Shown: positions 9,021 through 16,888 of the stretch, piece by piece
How positions within the stretch are numbered: position 1 is the stretch's first letter
How the letters are laid out: each line of letters starts with the position of its first letter
From: Citrobacter amalonaticus Y19
GTDB taxonomy: Bacteria; Pseudomonadota; Gammaproteobacteria; Enterobacterales; Enterobacteriaceae
NCBI RefSeq assembly: GCF_000981805.1
Contig: NZ_CP011132.1
Coordinates: 5,208,001 to 5,272,000, forward strand
DNA length: 64,000 nucleotides
Direction of reading: 5' to 3'
Notes under the pieces: model-generated
Seen by the model: only the letters and a program-made list of their open reading frames with translations
Told to the model about the DNA's origin: nothing
Databases searched by the model: none
Translations under genes and position numbers: made by a program

Positions 9021-10133
9021 ATGCCAAAATCCCTCTCCCTACGAAATACCCTGTTGGTTTTATTGTCGCTTATTACCCTGTTACTACTGCTAACAGGCGG
9101 CATGGGGATTTACGCCTCAACGCGTATCATTACCTCATGGATCTATTACGGGGTGATGACCGCGACGACGCTGACGGCCATCGCCCTGTTGGCGGTGGTC
9201 TGGCTGTTACTGCGCAATAAGCTCCTGAAACCGCTCGATAATGTGGTTGAACAACTCGAACGCCTGGCGACAGGGGATTTGTCGGCGGCGGAAAGCCGCT
9301 ATGCCAGTGCCGAGTTTAATCGCCTGCAGGCCGCGCTCGAAGGGATGCGCGTGGCGCTGAGCGAGTCCGTCAAACGCGTACGCGATGCCAGTTCGCAGAT
9401 CGATACCGGCAGTCGTGAACTGACGGCGGGCAACATTCATCTGGCGACACGCACCGAATCGACCGCGACCTCGCTGGAACAAACCGCCGCCAGCATGGAA
9501 GAGCTCACCGCGACGGTGAAACAGAATGCGGAAAACGCCGATCAGGCGCATCAACTGGCGAAATCGGTCTCTGATACCGCCGATCGCGGCAGTGAAATGG
9601 TGTGCTATGTCATTGAAAAAATGCGCGACATCTCCGGCAGTTCTAACCGTATTGCCGATATTCTTGGCGTGATCGACGGGATTGCGTTCCAGACTAATAT
9701 TCTGGCGCTGAACGCCTCGGTGGAAGCGGCGCGCGCGGGAGAGCAGGGACGCGGTTTTGCCGTGGTGGCAGGCGAAGTGCGCAATCTGGCCAGCCGCAGC
9801 GCAGAGGCCGCGAAAGAGATCCGCACGCTCATCGGCGATTCGCAGTCGCAGGTCGGTGAGGGCAGCGATCTGGCGATGCAGGCGGGTGAAACAATGGATG
9901 AGATTGCCAGCGAAGTGATGCGGATGACCAAACTGATGCGGGAAATTGCCAGCGCGTCGCAGGAGCAGAGTCGCGGTATCGAACAGGTGAATATTGCGGT
10001 GAGCCAGATGGATGAAACGGCGCAGCAGAATGCGGCCCTGGTGCAACAATCCTCGGCGGCAACGCGATCGCTTGAAGAGCAGTCGCACGCGCTTATTGAA
10101 GCGATGGCGTCGTTTAAATTGCAGACCGCCTGA
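9021..10133 (+). CDS. Methyl-accepting chemotaxis protein lacking a periplasmic ligand-binding domain
   Basis: A 370-aa chemoreceptor. Two hydrophobic helices (about residues 8-30 and 41-64) are joined by only about ten residues, so the periplasmic sensor domain present in Tsr and Tar is absent. A HAMP domain follows (about 65-118), then a signalling coiled coil with the highly conserved hairpin tip around residues 230-260 (IAFQTNILALNASVEAARAG). Glutamine and glutamate pairs in the flanking helices resemble methylation sites. The C-terminus (FKLQTA) has no NWETF-type CheR/CheB docking peptide. Such receptors would sense membrane or cytoplasmic signals or work in mixed arrays; the ligand is unknown. 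E. coli K-12 has no gene here. A FliA-type promoter precedes it. Confidence 0.93.
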   Translation: MPKSLSLRNTLLVLLSLITLLLLLTGGMGIYASTRIITSWIYYGVMTATTLTAIALLAVVWLLLRNKLLKPLDNVVEQLERLATGDLSAAESRYASAEFNRLQAALEGMRVALSESVKRVRDASSQIDTGSRELTAGNIHLATRTESTATSLEQTAASMEELTATVKQNAENADQAHQLAKSVSDTADRGSEMVCYVIEKMRDISGSSNRIADILGVIDGIAFQTNILALNASVEAARAGEQGRGFAVVAGEVRNLASRSAEAAKEIRTLIGDSQSQVGEGSDLAMQAGETMDEIASEVMRMTKLMREIASASQEQSRGIEQVNIAVSQMDETAQQNAALVQQSSAATRSLEEQSHALIEAMASFKLQTA

Positions 10134-10357
10134 TGTGAAATGCCGGATGACGACGTTGACACGTCTTATCCGGCCTACGCAGCTATTGTAGGCCGGATAA
10201 GCGCTAGCGCCATCCGAAGAGCAGTCGCACGCGCTTATTGAAGCGATGGTGTCGTTTAAATTGCAGACCGCCTGATGTGAAATGCCGGATGACGACGTTG
10301 ACACGTCTTATCCGGCCTATGCAGCTATTGTAGGCCGGATAAGCGCTAGCGCCATCC
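10074..10357. repeat. 142-bp tandem duplication of chemoreceptor 3' end plus REP
   Basis: 10074-10215 and 10216-10357 are direct repeats that I align with two differences (GCGATGGCGTCG versus GCGATGGTGTCG; GCCTACGCAG versus GCCTATGCAG). Each unit holds the last 20 chemoreceptor codons with stop and then a REP/BIME palindrome (GCCGGATGACG...CGCCATCC). The second copy of the coding tail has no start or promoter, so it is a non-functional remnant. Confidence 0.95.
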
Positions 10358-10367
10358 GGCAAGGGTT

Positions 10368-11366
10368 TTACGCGTCCGGGAACTCCCGGATAAAGCGTTC
10401 CACATCTTCAACCATATGGTTGTTGCCAACGAAGAACGAACGGCGCTGGTGCAGGCTTTCCGGGGTAATATCCAGAATACGCTCTTTTCCGTCGCTCGCT
10501 TTACCGCCGGCTTGCTCTGCGAGGAATGCCATCGGGTTGCACTCATACAGCAGACGCAGTTTTCCTTCCGGGTGGCTGGCGGTGCTTGGGTAGAGATAAA
10601 TCCCGCCTTTCAGCAGGTTACGGTGGAAGTCAGCAACCAGTGAGCCGATGTAGCGCGAGGTGTACGGGCGCTGTGTGGATTTATCCTCTTCCTGGCAGAA
10701 TTTGATGTACTTCTTCACACCGTTCGGGAATTTAATGTAGTTGCCTTCGTTGATGGAGTAGGTGTTGCCTTTCTCCGGGAAGCGCATACGCTCCTGACAC
10801 AGGCAGAACACGCCCAGCGACGGATCGTAGGTAAAAGCGTGAACACCGCAGCCGGTAGTGTAAACCAGCATGGTGGAGGAGCCGTAAACCACGTAACCCG
10901 CAGCAACCTGTTTGTTGCCCGGTTGCAGGAAATCTTCTTCTGTGACCGGTGTGCCGACAGGCGTCACGCGGCGGTAGATAGAGAAAATGGTCCCCACAGA
11001 GACGTTAACATCGATGTTGGACGATCCATCCAGCGGATCCATCAGCACCACGTATTTCGCGTGTTCACAGCCTTCGAAAACGACGATTTCATCTTCTTCT
11101 TCAGAGGCAATACCCGCGACGATATCACGCGCCTTGAGTGCAGCTTTCAGTTTTTCGTTCGCGAACAGGTCGAGTTTCTGCTGAACCTCGCCCTGTACGT
11201 TCTCAGCACCGCTGGCACCCAGGATATCGACCAGACCGGCCTTGTTGATATCGCGGTGGATGATCTTGGCGCCCAGCTTTATTGCCGACAACAACGCAGT
11301 GAGCTCACCTGTAGCATGAGAGAACTCGTGCTGCTTCTCGACAATAAATTCACCTAACGTTTTCAT
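10368..11366 (-). CDS. fbp: Fructose-1,6-bisphosphatase class I
   Basis: Cytosolic gluconeogenic enzyme that converts fructose 1,6-bisphosphate to fructose 6-phosphate. At 332 aa it equals the E. coli protein and is nearly identical by eye. The metal and substrate site DPLDGSSNID (about residues 112-121) and the C-terminal NPMAFLAEQAGGKASDG sugar-phosphate motif are intact. A good AGGGAAAG box precedes the ATG. The gene is monocistronic and divergent from mpl; the nearby REP array forms its 3' boundary. Confidence 0.98.
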   Translation of the reverse strand: MKTLGEFIVEKQHEFSHATGELTALLSAIKLGAKIIHRDINKAGLVDILGASGAENVQGEVQQKLDLFANEKLKAALKARDIVAGIASEEEDEIVVFEGCEHAKYVVLMDPLDGSSNIDVNVSVGTIFSIYRRVTPVGTPVTEEDFLQPGNKQVAAGYVVYGSSTMLVYTTGCGVHAFTYDPSLGVFCLCQERMRFPEKGNTYSINEGNYIKFPNGVKKYIKFCQEEDKSTQRPYTSRYIGSLVADFHRNLLKGGIYLYPSTASHPEGKLRLLYECNPMAFLAEQAGGKASDGKERILDITPESLHQRRSFFVGNNHMVEDVERFIREFPDA

Positions 11367-11541
11367 AACACTTTCCCTGCAATTAATATGGAGTAAAGCG
11401 ACCGTAACAATCTTAACAAATATTTCAGTGGCTGCGCTCAGGTGAATCGCGCCAGCAAACTACGGATTATCCTGAAATGCGTTTCTCACTTGCCTGACAT
11501 ATGCGTAAAATGCCCCCTGGGTTAATTTAGGATAGTGACGT

Positions 11542-12921
11542 ATGCGCATTCATATTTTGGGAATTTGTGGCACGTTCATGGGCGGTCTGGCGATGCTGGC
11601 GCGCTCGCTCGGTCATGAAGTAACGGGTTCGGACGCCAATGTGTATCCGCCGATGAGCACCTTACTTGAGAACCAGGGCATCTCCCTGATTCAGGGTTAT
11701 GACCCCAGTCAGCTTGTTCCGCAACCGGACCTGGTGATCATTGGCAATGCCATGACCCGTGGAAATCCGTGCGTTGAGGCGGTGCTGGAAAAAAACATTC
11801 CGTTCATGTCCGGTCCGCAGTGGCTGCATGACTTTGTGTTGCGCGATCGTTGGGTGCTGGCCGTCGCGGGAACGCACGGTAAAACCACCACCGCGGGCAT
11901 GGCGACCTGGATTCTGGACGTCTGCGGTTATAAGCCAGGTTTTGTGATTGGCGGTGTGCCGGGGAATTTTGACGTTTCTGCGCGTCTGGGCGAAAGCGAC
12001 TTCTTCGTGATTGAAGCGGATGAGTACGACTGCGCCTTCTTCGATAAACGCTCTAAATTCGTACATTACTGCCCGCGCACGCTGATCCTCAACAACCTTG
12101 AGTTTGATCATGCGGATATCTTTGACGATCTGAAAGCGATCCAGAAGCAGTTCCACCACCTGGTCCGTATCGTGCCGGGTCAGGGACGGATCATCTACCC
12201 GGAACACGACATCAATCTGAAACAGACGATGGCGATGGGATGCTGGAGCGAACAGGAACTGGTGGGCGATCAGGGCCACTGGCAGGCGAAAAAGCTGAAC
12301 GTCGATGCCTCGGAATGGGAAGTGTGGCTGGACGGTGAGAAGGTCGGTGAAGTGAAGTGGTCGCTGGTTGGCGAACACAACATGCACAACGGTCTGATGG
12401 CCATTGCCGCGGCCCGTCACGTTGGCGTGCAGCCGGGCGATGCGGCCAATGCGCTGGGATCGTTCATCAACGCCCGTCGTCGTCTTGAACTGCGCGGCGA
12501 AGCGAACGGCGTCACGGTCTATGATGATTTCGCACATCACCCGACGGCGATTCTGGCAACGCTTGCGGCGCTGCGCGGCAAAGTAGGCGGCACGGCACGC
12601 ATTATCGCCGTACTGGAGCCGCGTTCTAACACCATGAAGATGGGGCTGTCCAAAGACGATCTTGCACCGTCATTAGGTCGTGCGGATGAAGTGTATCTGC
12701 TACAGCCGCCGCATATTCCGTGGCAGGTAGCGGAAGTGGCGGAAGCCTGCGTCCAGCCAGCTCACTGGAGTGGTGATGTGGATACGCTGGCAGAGATGAT
12801 CGTGAAAACGGCGCAACCTGGCGATCACATTCTGGTGATGAGTAACGGCGGGTTTGGTGGTATTCACCAAAAACTGCTGGATGGTCTGGCGAAAAAAGCC
12901 GAAGCGCAGGCCGAAGAGTAA
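11542..12921 (+). CDS. mpl: UDP-N-acetylmuramate:L-alanyl-gamma-D-glutamyl-meso-diaminopimelate ligase
   Basis: Murein-recycling ligase, 459 aa. It joins the recycled tripeptide L-Ala-gamma-D-Glu-mDAP to UDP-MurNAc in the cytoplasm. The Mur-ligase architecture is clear: N-terminal Rossmann-like MRIHILGICGTFMGG, ATP-binding GTHGKTTT (about residues 113-120), the central EADEYDCAFFDKR region, and C-terminal DDFAHHPTAI. It is monocistronic; a REP element follows the stop. Confidence 0.98.
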   Translation: MRIHILGICGTFMGGLAMLARSLGHEVTGSDANVYPPMSTLLENQGISLIQGYDPSQLVPQPDLVIIGNAMTRGNPCVEAVLEKNIPFMSGPQWLHDFVLRDRWVLAVAGTHGKTTTAGMATWILDVCGYKPGFVIGGVPGNFDVSARLGESDFFVIEADEYDCAFFDKRSKFVHYCPRTLILNNLEFDHADIFDDLKAIQKQFHHLVRIVPGQGRIIYPEHDINLKQTMAMGCWSEQELVGDQGHWQAKKLNVDASEWEVWLDGEKVGEVKWSLVGEHNMHNGLMAIAAARHVGVQPGDAANALGSFINARRRLELRGEANGVTVYDDFAHHPTAILATLAALRGKVGGTARIIAVLEPRSNTMKMGLSKDDLAPSLGRADEVYLLQPPHIPWQVAEVAEACVQPAHWSGDVDTLAEMIVKTAQPGDHILVMSNGGFGGIHQKLLDGLAKKAEAQAEE

Positions 12922-12928
12922 GAAAAAT

Positions 12929-13000
12929 GCCCGGTGGCGCTGACGCTTACCGGGCCTACGAGCTTGTAGGCCGGATAAGACGTTCGCGTCGCTATCCGGC
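12929..13000. repeat. REP/BIME between mpl and yjgA
   Basis: Inverted REP units GCCCGGTGGCGCTGACGC...GGGCCTAC and GTAGGCCGGATAAG...CTATCCGGC lie between two convergent genes. Confidence 0.88.
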
Positions 13001-13017
13001 ATGCACGCCGGGTTAAA

Positions 13018-13569
13018 TTACGCGTCGTTTTCTGCCAGTTCGCGCAGATACTGGAAGATCTGACGCGCGGATTTCGGCGGTTTATTCCCTTCTTTCTCTT
13101 TCTTCGCATTGCGGATCAGCGAGCGAAGCTGCTGGCGGTCGGCATTTGGCCACAGGTTCAGCACTTCCTCTACCGCGTCATCCCCTTCGTCAATCAGACG
13201 ATCGCGCAGATGCTCAAGCTTGTGAAACAGCACCACCTGCTGGTTGTGGCGGTTTTTCAGCTTGTCCAGCGCCTGGCGAATAGGATCAACCTCACGTTGG
13301 CGCAGCATTTTACCAATCAACTGCAACTGGCGGCGGCGACCTTCCATTTTGATCCGCTGGGCCAGCTCAATGGCGGCGCGCAGGTCCGCATCAAGCGGGA
13401 TTTTATCCAGCGCGTTTTTCCCCAGATCCACCAGTTCCGCGCCCAGGCGTTTGAGCTCCTCGGCGTCGCGTTTAATTTCACTTTTACTGACCCAGATAAT
13501 TTCATCGTCTTCGTCTTCGATGTCATCACCGGGAACGTCGTCGAGCCAGTCTTCGGGCTGCTTAGTCAT
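13018..13569 (-). CDS. yjgA: Ribosome biogenesis factor YjgA/DarP (DUF615)
   Basis: A 183-aa cytosolic protein of the DUF615 family, which binds the 50S subunit and helps late peptidyl-transferase-centre maturation in E. coli (DarP). The N-terminus is very acidic (DDVPGDDIEDEDDE), followed by a helical bundle rich in Arg, Lys and Gln with RQREVDPIRQALDKL near the middle. It is monocistronic and divergent from pmbA. A GGAGCC box precedes the ATG. Confidence 0.95.
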   Translation of the reverse strand: MTKQPEDWLDDVPGDDIEDEDDEIIWVSKSEIKRDAEELKRLGAELVDLGKNALDKIPLDADLRAAIELAQRIKMEGRRRQLQLIGKMLRQREVDPIRQALDKLKNRHNQQVVLFHKLEHLRDRLIDEGDDAVEEVLNLWPNADRQQLRSLIRNAKKEKEGNKPPKSARQIFQYLRELAENDA

Positions 13570-13662
13570 GTCAGGCTCCTTAAAAAAAGAGGCTAATGTT
13601 ACCAGTTAAGATGCGCACTGAAAAACGGTTCTCTGTTAGACTTCAGAGAAACTCTCTACATT

Positions 13663-15015
13663 ATGGCATTTGCGATGAAAGTAATCTCACAAGTTGAAGC
13701 GCAGCGTAAGATTCTGGAAGAAGCGGTCTCGACGGCGCTGGAGTTAGCCTCAGGCAAATCGGACGGGGCGGAAGTCGCCGTAAGCAAAACGACCGGCATC
13801 AGTGTCAGCACCCGTTATGGTGAAGTGGAGAATGTCGAATTCAATAGCGATGGCGCGCTGGGGATTACCGTCTACCATCAAAACCGTAAAGGCAGTGCTT
13901 CATCGACTGATTTAAGTCCGCAGGCGATTGCCCGCACCGTTCAGGCGGCGCTGGATATCGCGCGCTACACCTCGCCGGACCCGTGTGCTGGCGTGGCCGA
14001 TAAAGAATTGCTGGCCTTTGACGCGCCGGATCTGGACCTGTTTCACCCGGCTGAGGTTTCTCCGGATGAAGCCATCGAACTGGCAGCGCGTGCCGAGCAA
14101 GCTTCTTTGCAGGCCGATAAACGTATCACCAATACGGAAGGTGGCAGCTTTAACAGCCACTATGGCATTAAAGTGTTCGGCAACAGCCACGGCATGTTGC
14201 AGGGCTATTGTTCCACCCGTCATTCGCTTTCCAGCTGCGTGATTGCCGAAGAAAACGGCGATATGGAGCGCGATTACGCCTACACGATTGGCCGTGCGAT
14301 GGGCGATCTGCAAACGCCGGAATGGGTTGGCGCAGACTGTGCTCGCCGCACGTTATCCCGCCTGTCGCCGCGTAAACTCTCGACGATGAAAGCACCGGTC
14401 ATTTTTGCCAACGAAGTGGCGACCGGGCTGTTTGGTCACCTGGTCGGCGCGATTGCAGGGGGCTCGGTGTATCGCAAATCCACTTTCCTGCTGGATTCGC
14501 TGGGAAAACAAATTCTGCCCGAATGGTTAACCATTGAGGAGCATCCGCATCTGCTAAAAGGACTGGCCTCCTCACCGTTCGACAGCGAAGGCGTGCGTAC
14601 GGAACGTCGCGATATCGTGAAAGACGGTGTGCTGACCCAGTGGCTGCTAACCAACTATTCCGCACGTAAGCTGGGGCTGAAAAGCACCGGTCATGCAGGC
14701 GGCATTCATAACTGGCGCATTGCCGGACAGGGGCTGAGCTTTGAGCAGATGCTTAAAGAGATGGGCACTGGACTGGTGGTCACCGAACTGATGGGCCAGG
14801 GCGTGAGCGGCATTACCGGGGATTACTCCCGTGGCGCGGCGGGTTTCTGGGTCGAAAACGGGGAAATTCAATACCCTGTAAGCGAAATTACCATCGCCGG
14901 AAATTTAAAAGAGATGTGGCGCAATATTGTCACCGTCGGTAACGATATTGAAACACGTAGCAATATACAGTGTGGTTCAGTTCTGTTGCCGGAGATGAAA
15001 ATCGCCGGACAATAA
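13663..15015 (+). CDS. pmbA: Metalloprotease PmbA (TldE)
   Basis: TldD/TldE family subunit, 450 aa as in E. coli. With TldD it forms a heterodimeric protease that trims unfolded peptides, matures microcin B17 and degrades the CcdA antitoxin. In the complex TldD carries the zinc motif and PmbA is the structural partner. Diagnostic segments are KTTGISVSTRYGEVENVEF near the N-terminus and GLVVTELMGQGVSGITGDYSRGAAGFW near residue 370. TldD is not encoded nearby, as in other enterics. Confidence 0.97.
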   Translation: MAFAMKVISQVEAQRKILEEAVSTALELASGKSDGAEVAVSKTTGISVSTRYGEVENVEFNSDGALGITVYHQNRKGSASSTDLSPQAIARTVQAALDIARYTSPDPCAGVADKELLAFDAPDLDLFHPAEVSPDEAIELAARAEQASLQADKRITNTEGGSFNSHYGIKVFGNSHGMLQGYCSTRHSLSSCVIAEENGDMERDYAYTIGRAMGDLQTPEWVGADCARRTLSRLSPRKLSTMKAPVIFANEVATGLFGHLVGAIAGGSVYRKSTFLLDSLGKQILPEWLTIEEHPHLLKGLASSPFDSEGVRTERRDIVKDGVLTQWLLTNYSARKLGLKSTGHAGGIHNWRIAGQGLSFEQMLKEMGTGLVVTELMGQGVSGITGDYSRGAAGFWVENGEIQYPVSEITIAGNLKEMWRNIVTVGNDIETRSNIQCGSVLLPEMKIAGQ

Positions 15016-15068
15016 TCCCTAATGGCGCGACCTGCCGCGCTAAAACAATAAAAAAGAGGAAGTGAGCA

Positions 15069-15458
15069 ATGCGAAAAAAACTACTGGCGATGCTGGCGGT
15101 CTCCACTCTGGTATTGAGTTCGGCAACGGCGTTCGCCGCTGAACTCGAAGACAATATGGAAACCCTTAACGATAACCTGAAGGTGATTGAAAAGGCGGAT
15201 AACGCGACACAAGTGACTGATGCGTTAACCAAAATGCGCGTCGCCGCGCTGGATGCCCAGAAAGCCACACCGCCAAAGCTGGAAAGCAAAGCCTCCGACA
15301 GCCCGGAAATGAAAGATTTTCGTCATGGTTTTGACGTCCTGGTCGGTCAGATCGACGGCGCGCTGAAGCTGGCGAACGAAGGGAAAGTTAAAGAGGCACA
15401 GGCCGCGGCGGAAGCGTTCAAAACCACCCGCAACGCCTACCACAAGAAGTATCGTTAA
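15069..15458 (+). CDS. cybC: Soluble cytochrome b562
   Basis: Periplasmic four-helix haem protein, 129 aa with a Sec signal peptide (MRKKLLAM to AFA, 22-23 aa). The mature form ends at 106 residues and keeps both haem ligands: Met7 (AELEDNM) and His102 (NAYHKKYR). Its electron-transfer partner is unknown. A GAGGAAG box precedes the ATG. In E. coli cybC is adjacent to nrdG; here about 9 kb of extra DNA separates them. Confidence 0.97.
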   Translation: MRKKLLAMLAVSTLVLSSATAFAAELEDNMETLNDNLKVIEKADNATQVTDALTKMRVAALDAQKATPPKLESKASDSPEMKDFRHGFDVLVGQIDGALKLANEGKVKEAQAAAEAFKTTRNAYHKKYR

Positions 15459-15467
15459 TCGTCTTGC

Positions 15468-15498
15468 TCACCTGATGTCTCATGTGGACATCAGGTGA
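15468..15498. terminator. Hairpin between cybC and the higA stop
   Basis: A perfect 12-bp stem (TCACCTGATGTC / GACATCAGGTGA) with a 7-nt loop. No U-tract follows on either strand, so it may be a transcript-stabilising end or a weak bidirectional terminator between convergent genes. Confidence 0.5.
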
Positions 15499-15502
15499 AT
15501 CA

Positions 15503-15793
15503 TCACAGGATAATTTGCGGATGTTTAATTCCGCAGGCTCTGGCGTAACGGACAATCGTTTCCAGACTGGCCTTGATAATATTTGCTTCCATTCTGGATA
15601 CGGTCGGCGGCGTTACTCCCATTCTTTCTGCAACCTGGGCACGAGTTAATCCTGCATGCTTACGCCACTCTGCGAGCATAGCTTGTAGACGGACTTTCCG
15701 CTCTTCCGCTTCCATTGCGGCTTGTACTTCAGGATCGGACATCAGGTCTGCTCTGACGTCGTCCCAGGCGACACTTTTAGTTTTCTTGGTCAT
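15503..15793 (-). CDS. HigA-like antitoxin (XRE/Cro helix-turn-helix)
   Basis: A 96-aa protein. The C-terminal half is an XRE-type HTH (about residues 43-90: AGLTRAQVAERMGVTPPTVSRMEA). The N-terminal half is charged and helical and would wrap the toxin. It lies downstream of the toxin gene and overlaps it by 17 nt, the toxin-first order typical of HigBA-type modules. It should neutralise the toxin and repress the operon through the large palindrome upstream of higB. Confidence 0.88.
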   Translation of the reverse strand: MTKKTKSVAWDDVRADLMSDPEVQAAMEAEERKVRLQAMLAEWRKHAGLTRAQVAERMGVTPPTVSRMEANIIKASLETIVRYARACGIKHPQIIL

Positions 15794-16103
15794 TGAGCAT
15801 CTCCTCCAGCCTTTTGAAGGCTAACATCATTTCTTGCTTGGGCGTTTTCTGCGTTTTCTTAATGAACACGCGTAACAGATAGATGGTTTTGCCTTTCTGA
15901 TAGACATACAGACCACGACCTATCTCGGTTCCCATTGTGCGAATCTCAAACAGACCTGCACCGAGAGGTTTGCTGTCGGGTTCCCGTAGTGCTGTTGCAT
16001 TGATTTGTAACTTATCAATTAAGCGAATCATTTTTGCCCTGACGGTGGGCGGCAAACCGGTCAGTTCGCTGGCAACGTCGACATGCAACAGGATGGTAAA
16101 CAC
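15777..16103 (-). CDS. HigB-like toxin (RelE/Gp49 superfamily mRNA interferase)
   Basis: A 108-aa protein of the phage-derived Gp49/HigB-like group in the RelE superfamily. It has a compact basic core (GLFEIRTMGTEIGRGLYVYQKGKTIYLLRVFIKKTQKTP), where R/K residues and the VFIKKTQKTP tail match ribosome-dependent mRNase toxins. The start is GTG 16103, preceded by GGGAG at 7-nt spacing; a nearby ATG is out of frame. The toxin gene is first in the operon. Activity is inferred from family membership. Confidence 0.87.
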   Translation of the reverse strand: MFTILLHVDVASELTGLPPTVRAKMIRLIDKLQINATALREPDSKPLGAGLFEIRTMGTEIGRGLYVYQKGKTIYLLRVFIKKTQKTPKQEMMLAFKRLEEMLNDQEN

Positions 16104-16124
16104 GGCATCTCTCCCTGATTAAAT

Positions 16125-16159
16125 ATTAGCATAAAAGCTAAATTAGCTTTTATGCTAAT
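16125..16159. promoter_or_regulatory. Operator/promoter palindrome of the HigBA-like module
   Basis: Two perfect 17-nt arms (ATTAGCATAAAAGCTAA and its complement) are separated by one base, 21 bp upstream of the toxin start. Its size and position fit a double binding site for the HTH antitoxin and autorepression. Confidence 0.85.
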
Positions 16160-16370
16160 TTAGGTGTTTCCTCTTTATAAAGGGGAGGTATAACAATCAC
16201 CGTATCTTCCTGTAATGACGACTTCCGCGCCAGAGTAAGGCTTAGCCCCTGCGTAGTACCTCGCAGAGATTCGTCATAAGTCTTTTGGATACTACCGTCG
16301 AAAATCGTTCTTTGCTCACAGTTTCAGACTTTCTTCTCTGCTGGAGTCGCAATGAAACACCCTCGATATC

Positions 16371-16386
16371 TGTGAAAGAAATCACA
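16371..16386. promoter_or_regulatory. Perfect CRP-binding site
   Basis: TGTGAAAGAAATCACA is an exact match to the CRP consensus TGTGA-N6-TCACA. It is centred about 180 bp upstream of the first gene of the SFCGS/DgaEF operon and implies catabolite control. Confidence 0.85.
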
Positions 16387-16450
16387 CTTTCCCAGCGATA
16401 AATCATCAAAACCGCCTTTTCTGTGGAACAGATCACTATTGCCACTCGCC

Positions 16451-16470
16451 TTTCCACTTCGAAGTGGAAA
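16451..16470. promoter_or_regulatory. Perfect 20-bp palindrome, candidate operator of the PRD regulator
   Basis: TTTCCACTTCGAAGTGGAAA is its own reverse complement over 20 bp. It lies between the CRP site and the first gene, where a DNA-binding PRD activator such as the protein at 22044-23954 would be expected to bind. The assignment is inferred from position. Confidence 0.6.
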
Positions 16471-16556
16471 ACAACTCGCTACAAACTTTTTACCCCCACC
16501 GCTAGTTTTAACTCAGAGCCATTAACGGGGTAAGACGAGTGAATAACGGAGCAGTA

Positions 16557-16877
16557 ATGAACGACATGGGGGACCAGGTGGCGCAGATTGGTGAACTGGC
16601 CGATCGCATGCTGGCGCAAGTGTATGCCTTGCTGCGTGAACATCACATCATTCCCAACGCCGTACAGGAACAAATGCTGACGTCTCACGTTCGCGCCATG
16701 GCGCACCGGTCAGTGACCGGAGAGCCTTTGCCGGAAGTGGAAGCCAGTTTGTTTGATGAAATTTCAGCCGATTCAATGGCGCTTGCCCGCGACGTGGTCG
16801 CAGCGTTTGGCAACCTTCCCGAGGAAGAGGCCTGGCTGCTGTCCGTCCACTTTGAAGTCGCGAAAGACAACCTTTAA
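16557..16877 (+). CDS. Single-domain PRD protein (YhfY-like)
   Basis: About 106 aa (112 if GTG 16539 is used). ATG 16557 is favoured by GGAG five bases upstream. The whole protein looks like one PTS-regulation domain. A His in SHVRAMAHR (conserved first PRD His) is followed by GEPLPEVEASLF, and the C-terminal AWLLSVHFEVAKDN holds the second conserved His. There is no DNA- or RNA-binding domain. It could be a phosphorylation-sensing partner of the transporter or of the full-length PRD regulator at the end of the operon. E. coli YhfY is a comparable stand-alone PRD protein in another uncharacterised cluster. Confidence 0.75.
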   Translation: MNDMGDQVAQIGELADRMLAQVYALLREHHIIPNAVQEQMLTSHVRAMAHRSVTGEPLPEVEASLFDEISADSMALARDVVAAFGNLPEEEAWLLSVHFEVAKDNL

Positions 16878-16888
16878 GGAGTAACAAC

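Larger units (their letters stand above)
16160..16556. other. Control region between the HigBA-like module and the SFCGS/DgaEF operon
   Basis: About 400 bp with no convincing gene. It holds a perfect CRP site (16371-16386) and a perfect 20-bp palindrome (16451-16470), both listed separately. No strong sigma-70 or sigma-54 promoter could be picked by eye, so the start point of the operon is undefined. Confidence 0.7.

Noticed and set aside
10074..10357. Direct repeats as phage attachment sites or a CRISPR
   Set aside because: There are only two adjacent copies with no spacers, no integrase and no cas genes; the content is a gene tail plus REP.
10282..10593. 103-codon frame after the chemoreceptor
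   Set aside because: It reads through the duplicated REP and antisense to fbp; it is not a gene.
16242..16457. 71-codon minus-strand frame in the island control region
   Set aside because: It has no Shine-Dalgarno or recognised domain, and overlaps the CRP site and most of the regulatory DNA.
16400..16538. Sigma-54 promoter for the PRD-regulated operon
   Set aside because: No GG-N10-GC (-24/-12) element with adequate context was found, and the regulator lacks the AAA+ domain of LevR-type activators.
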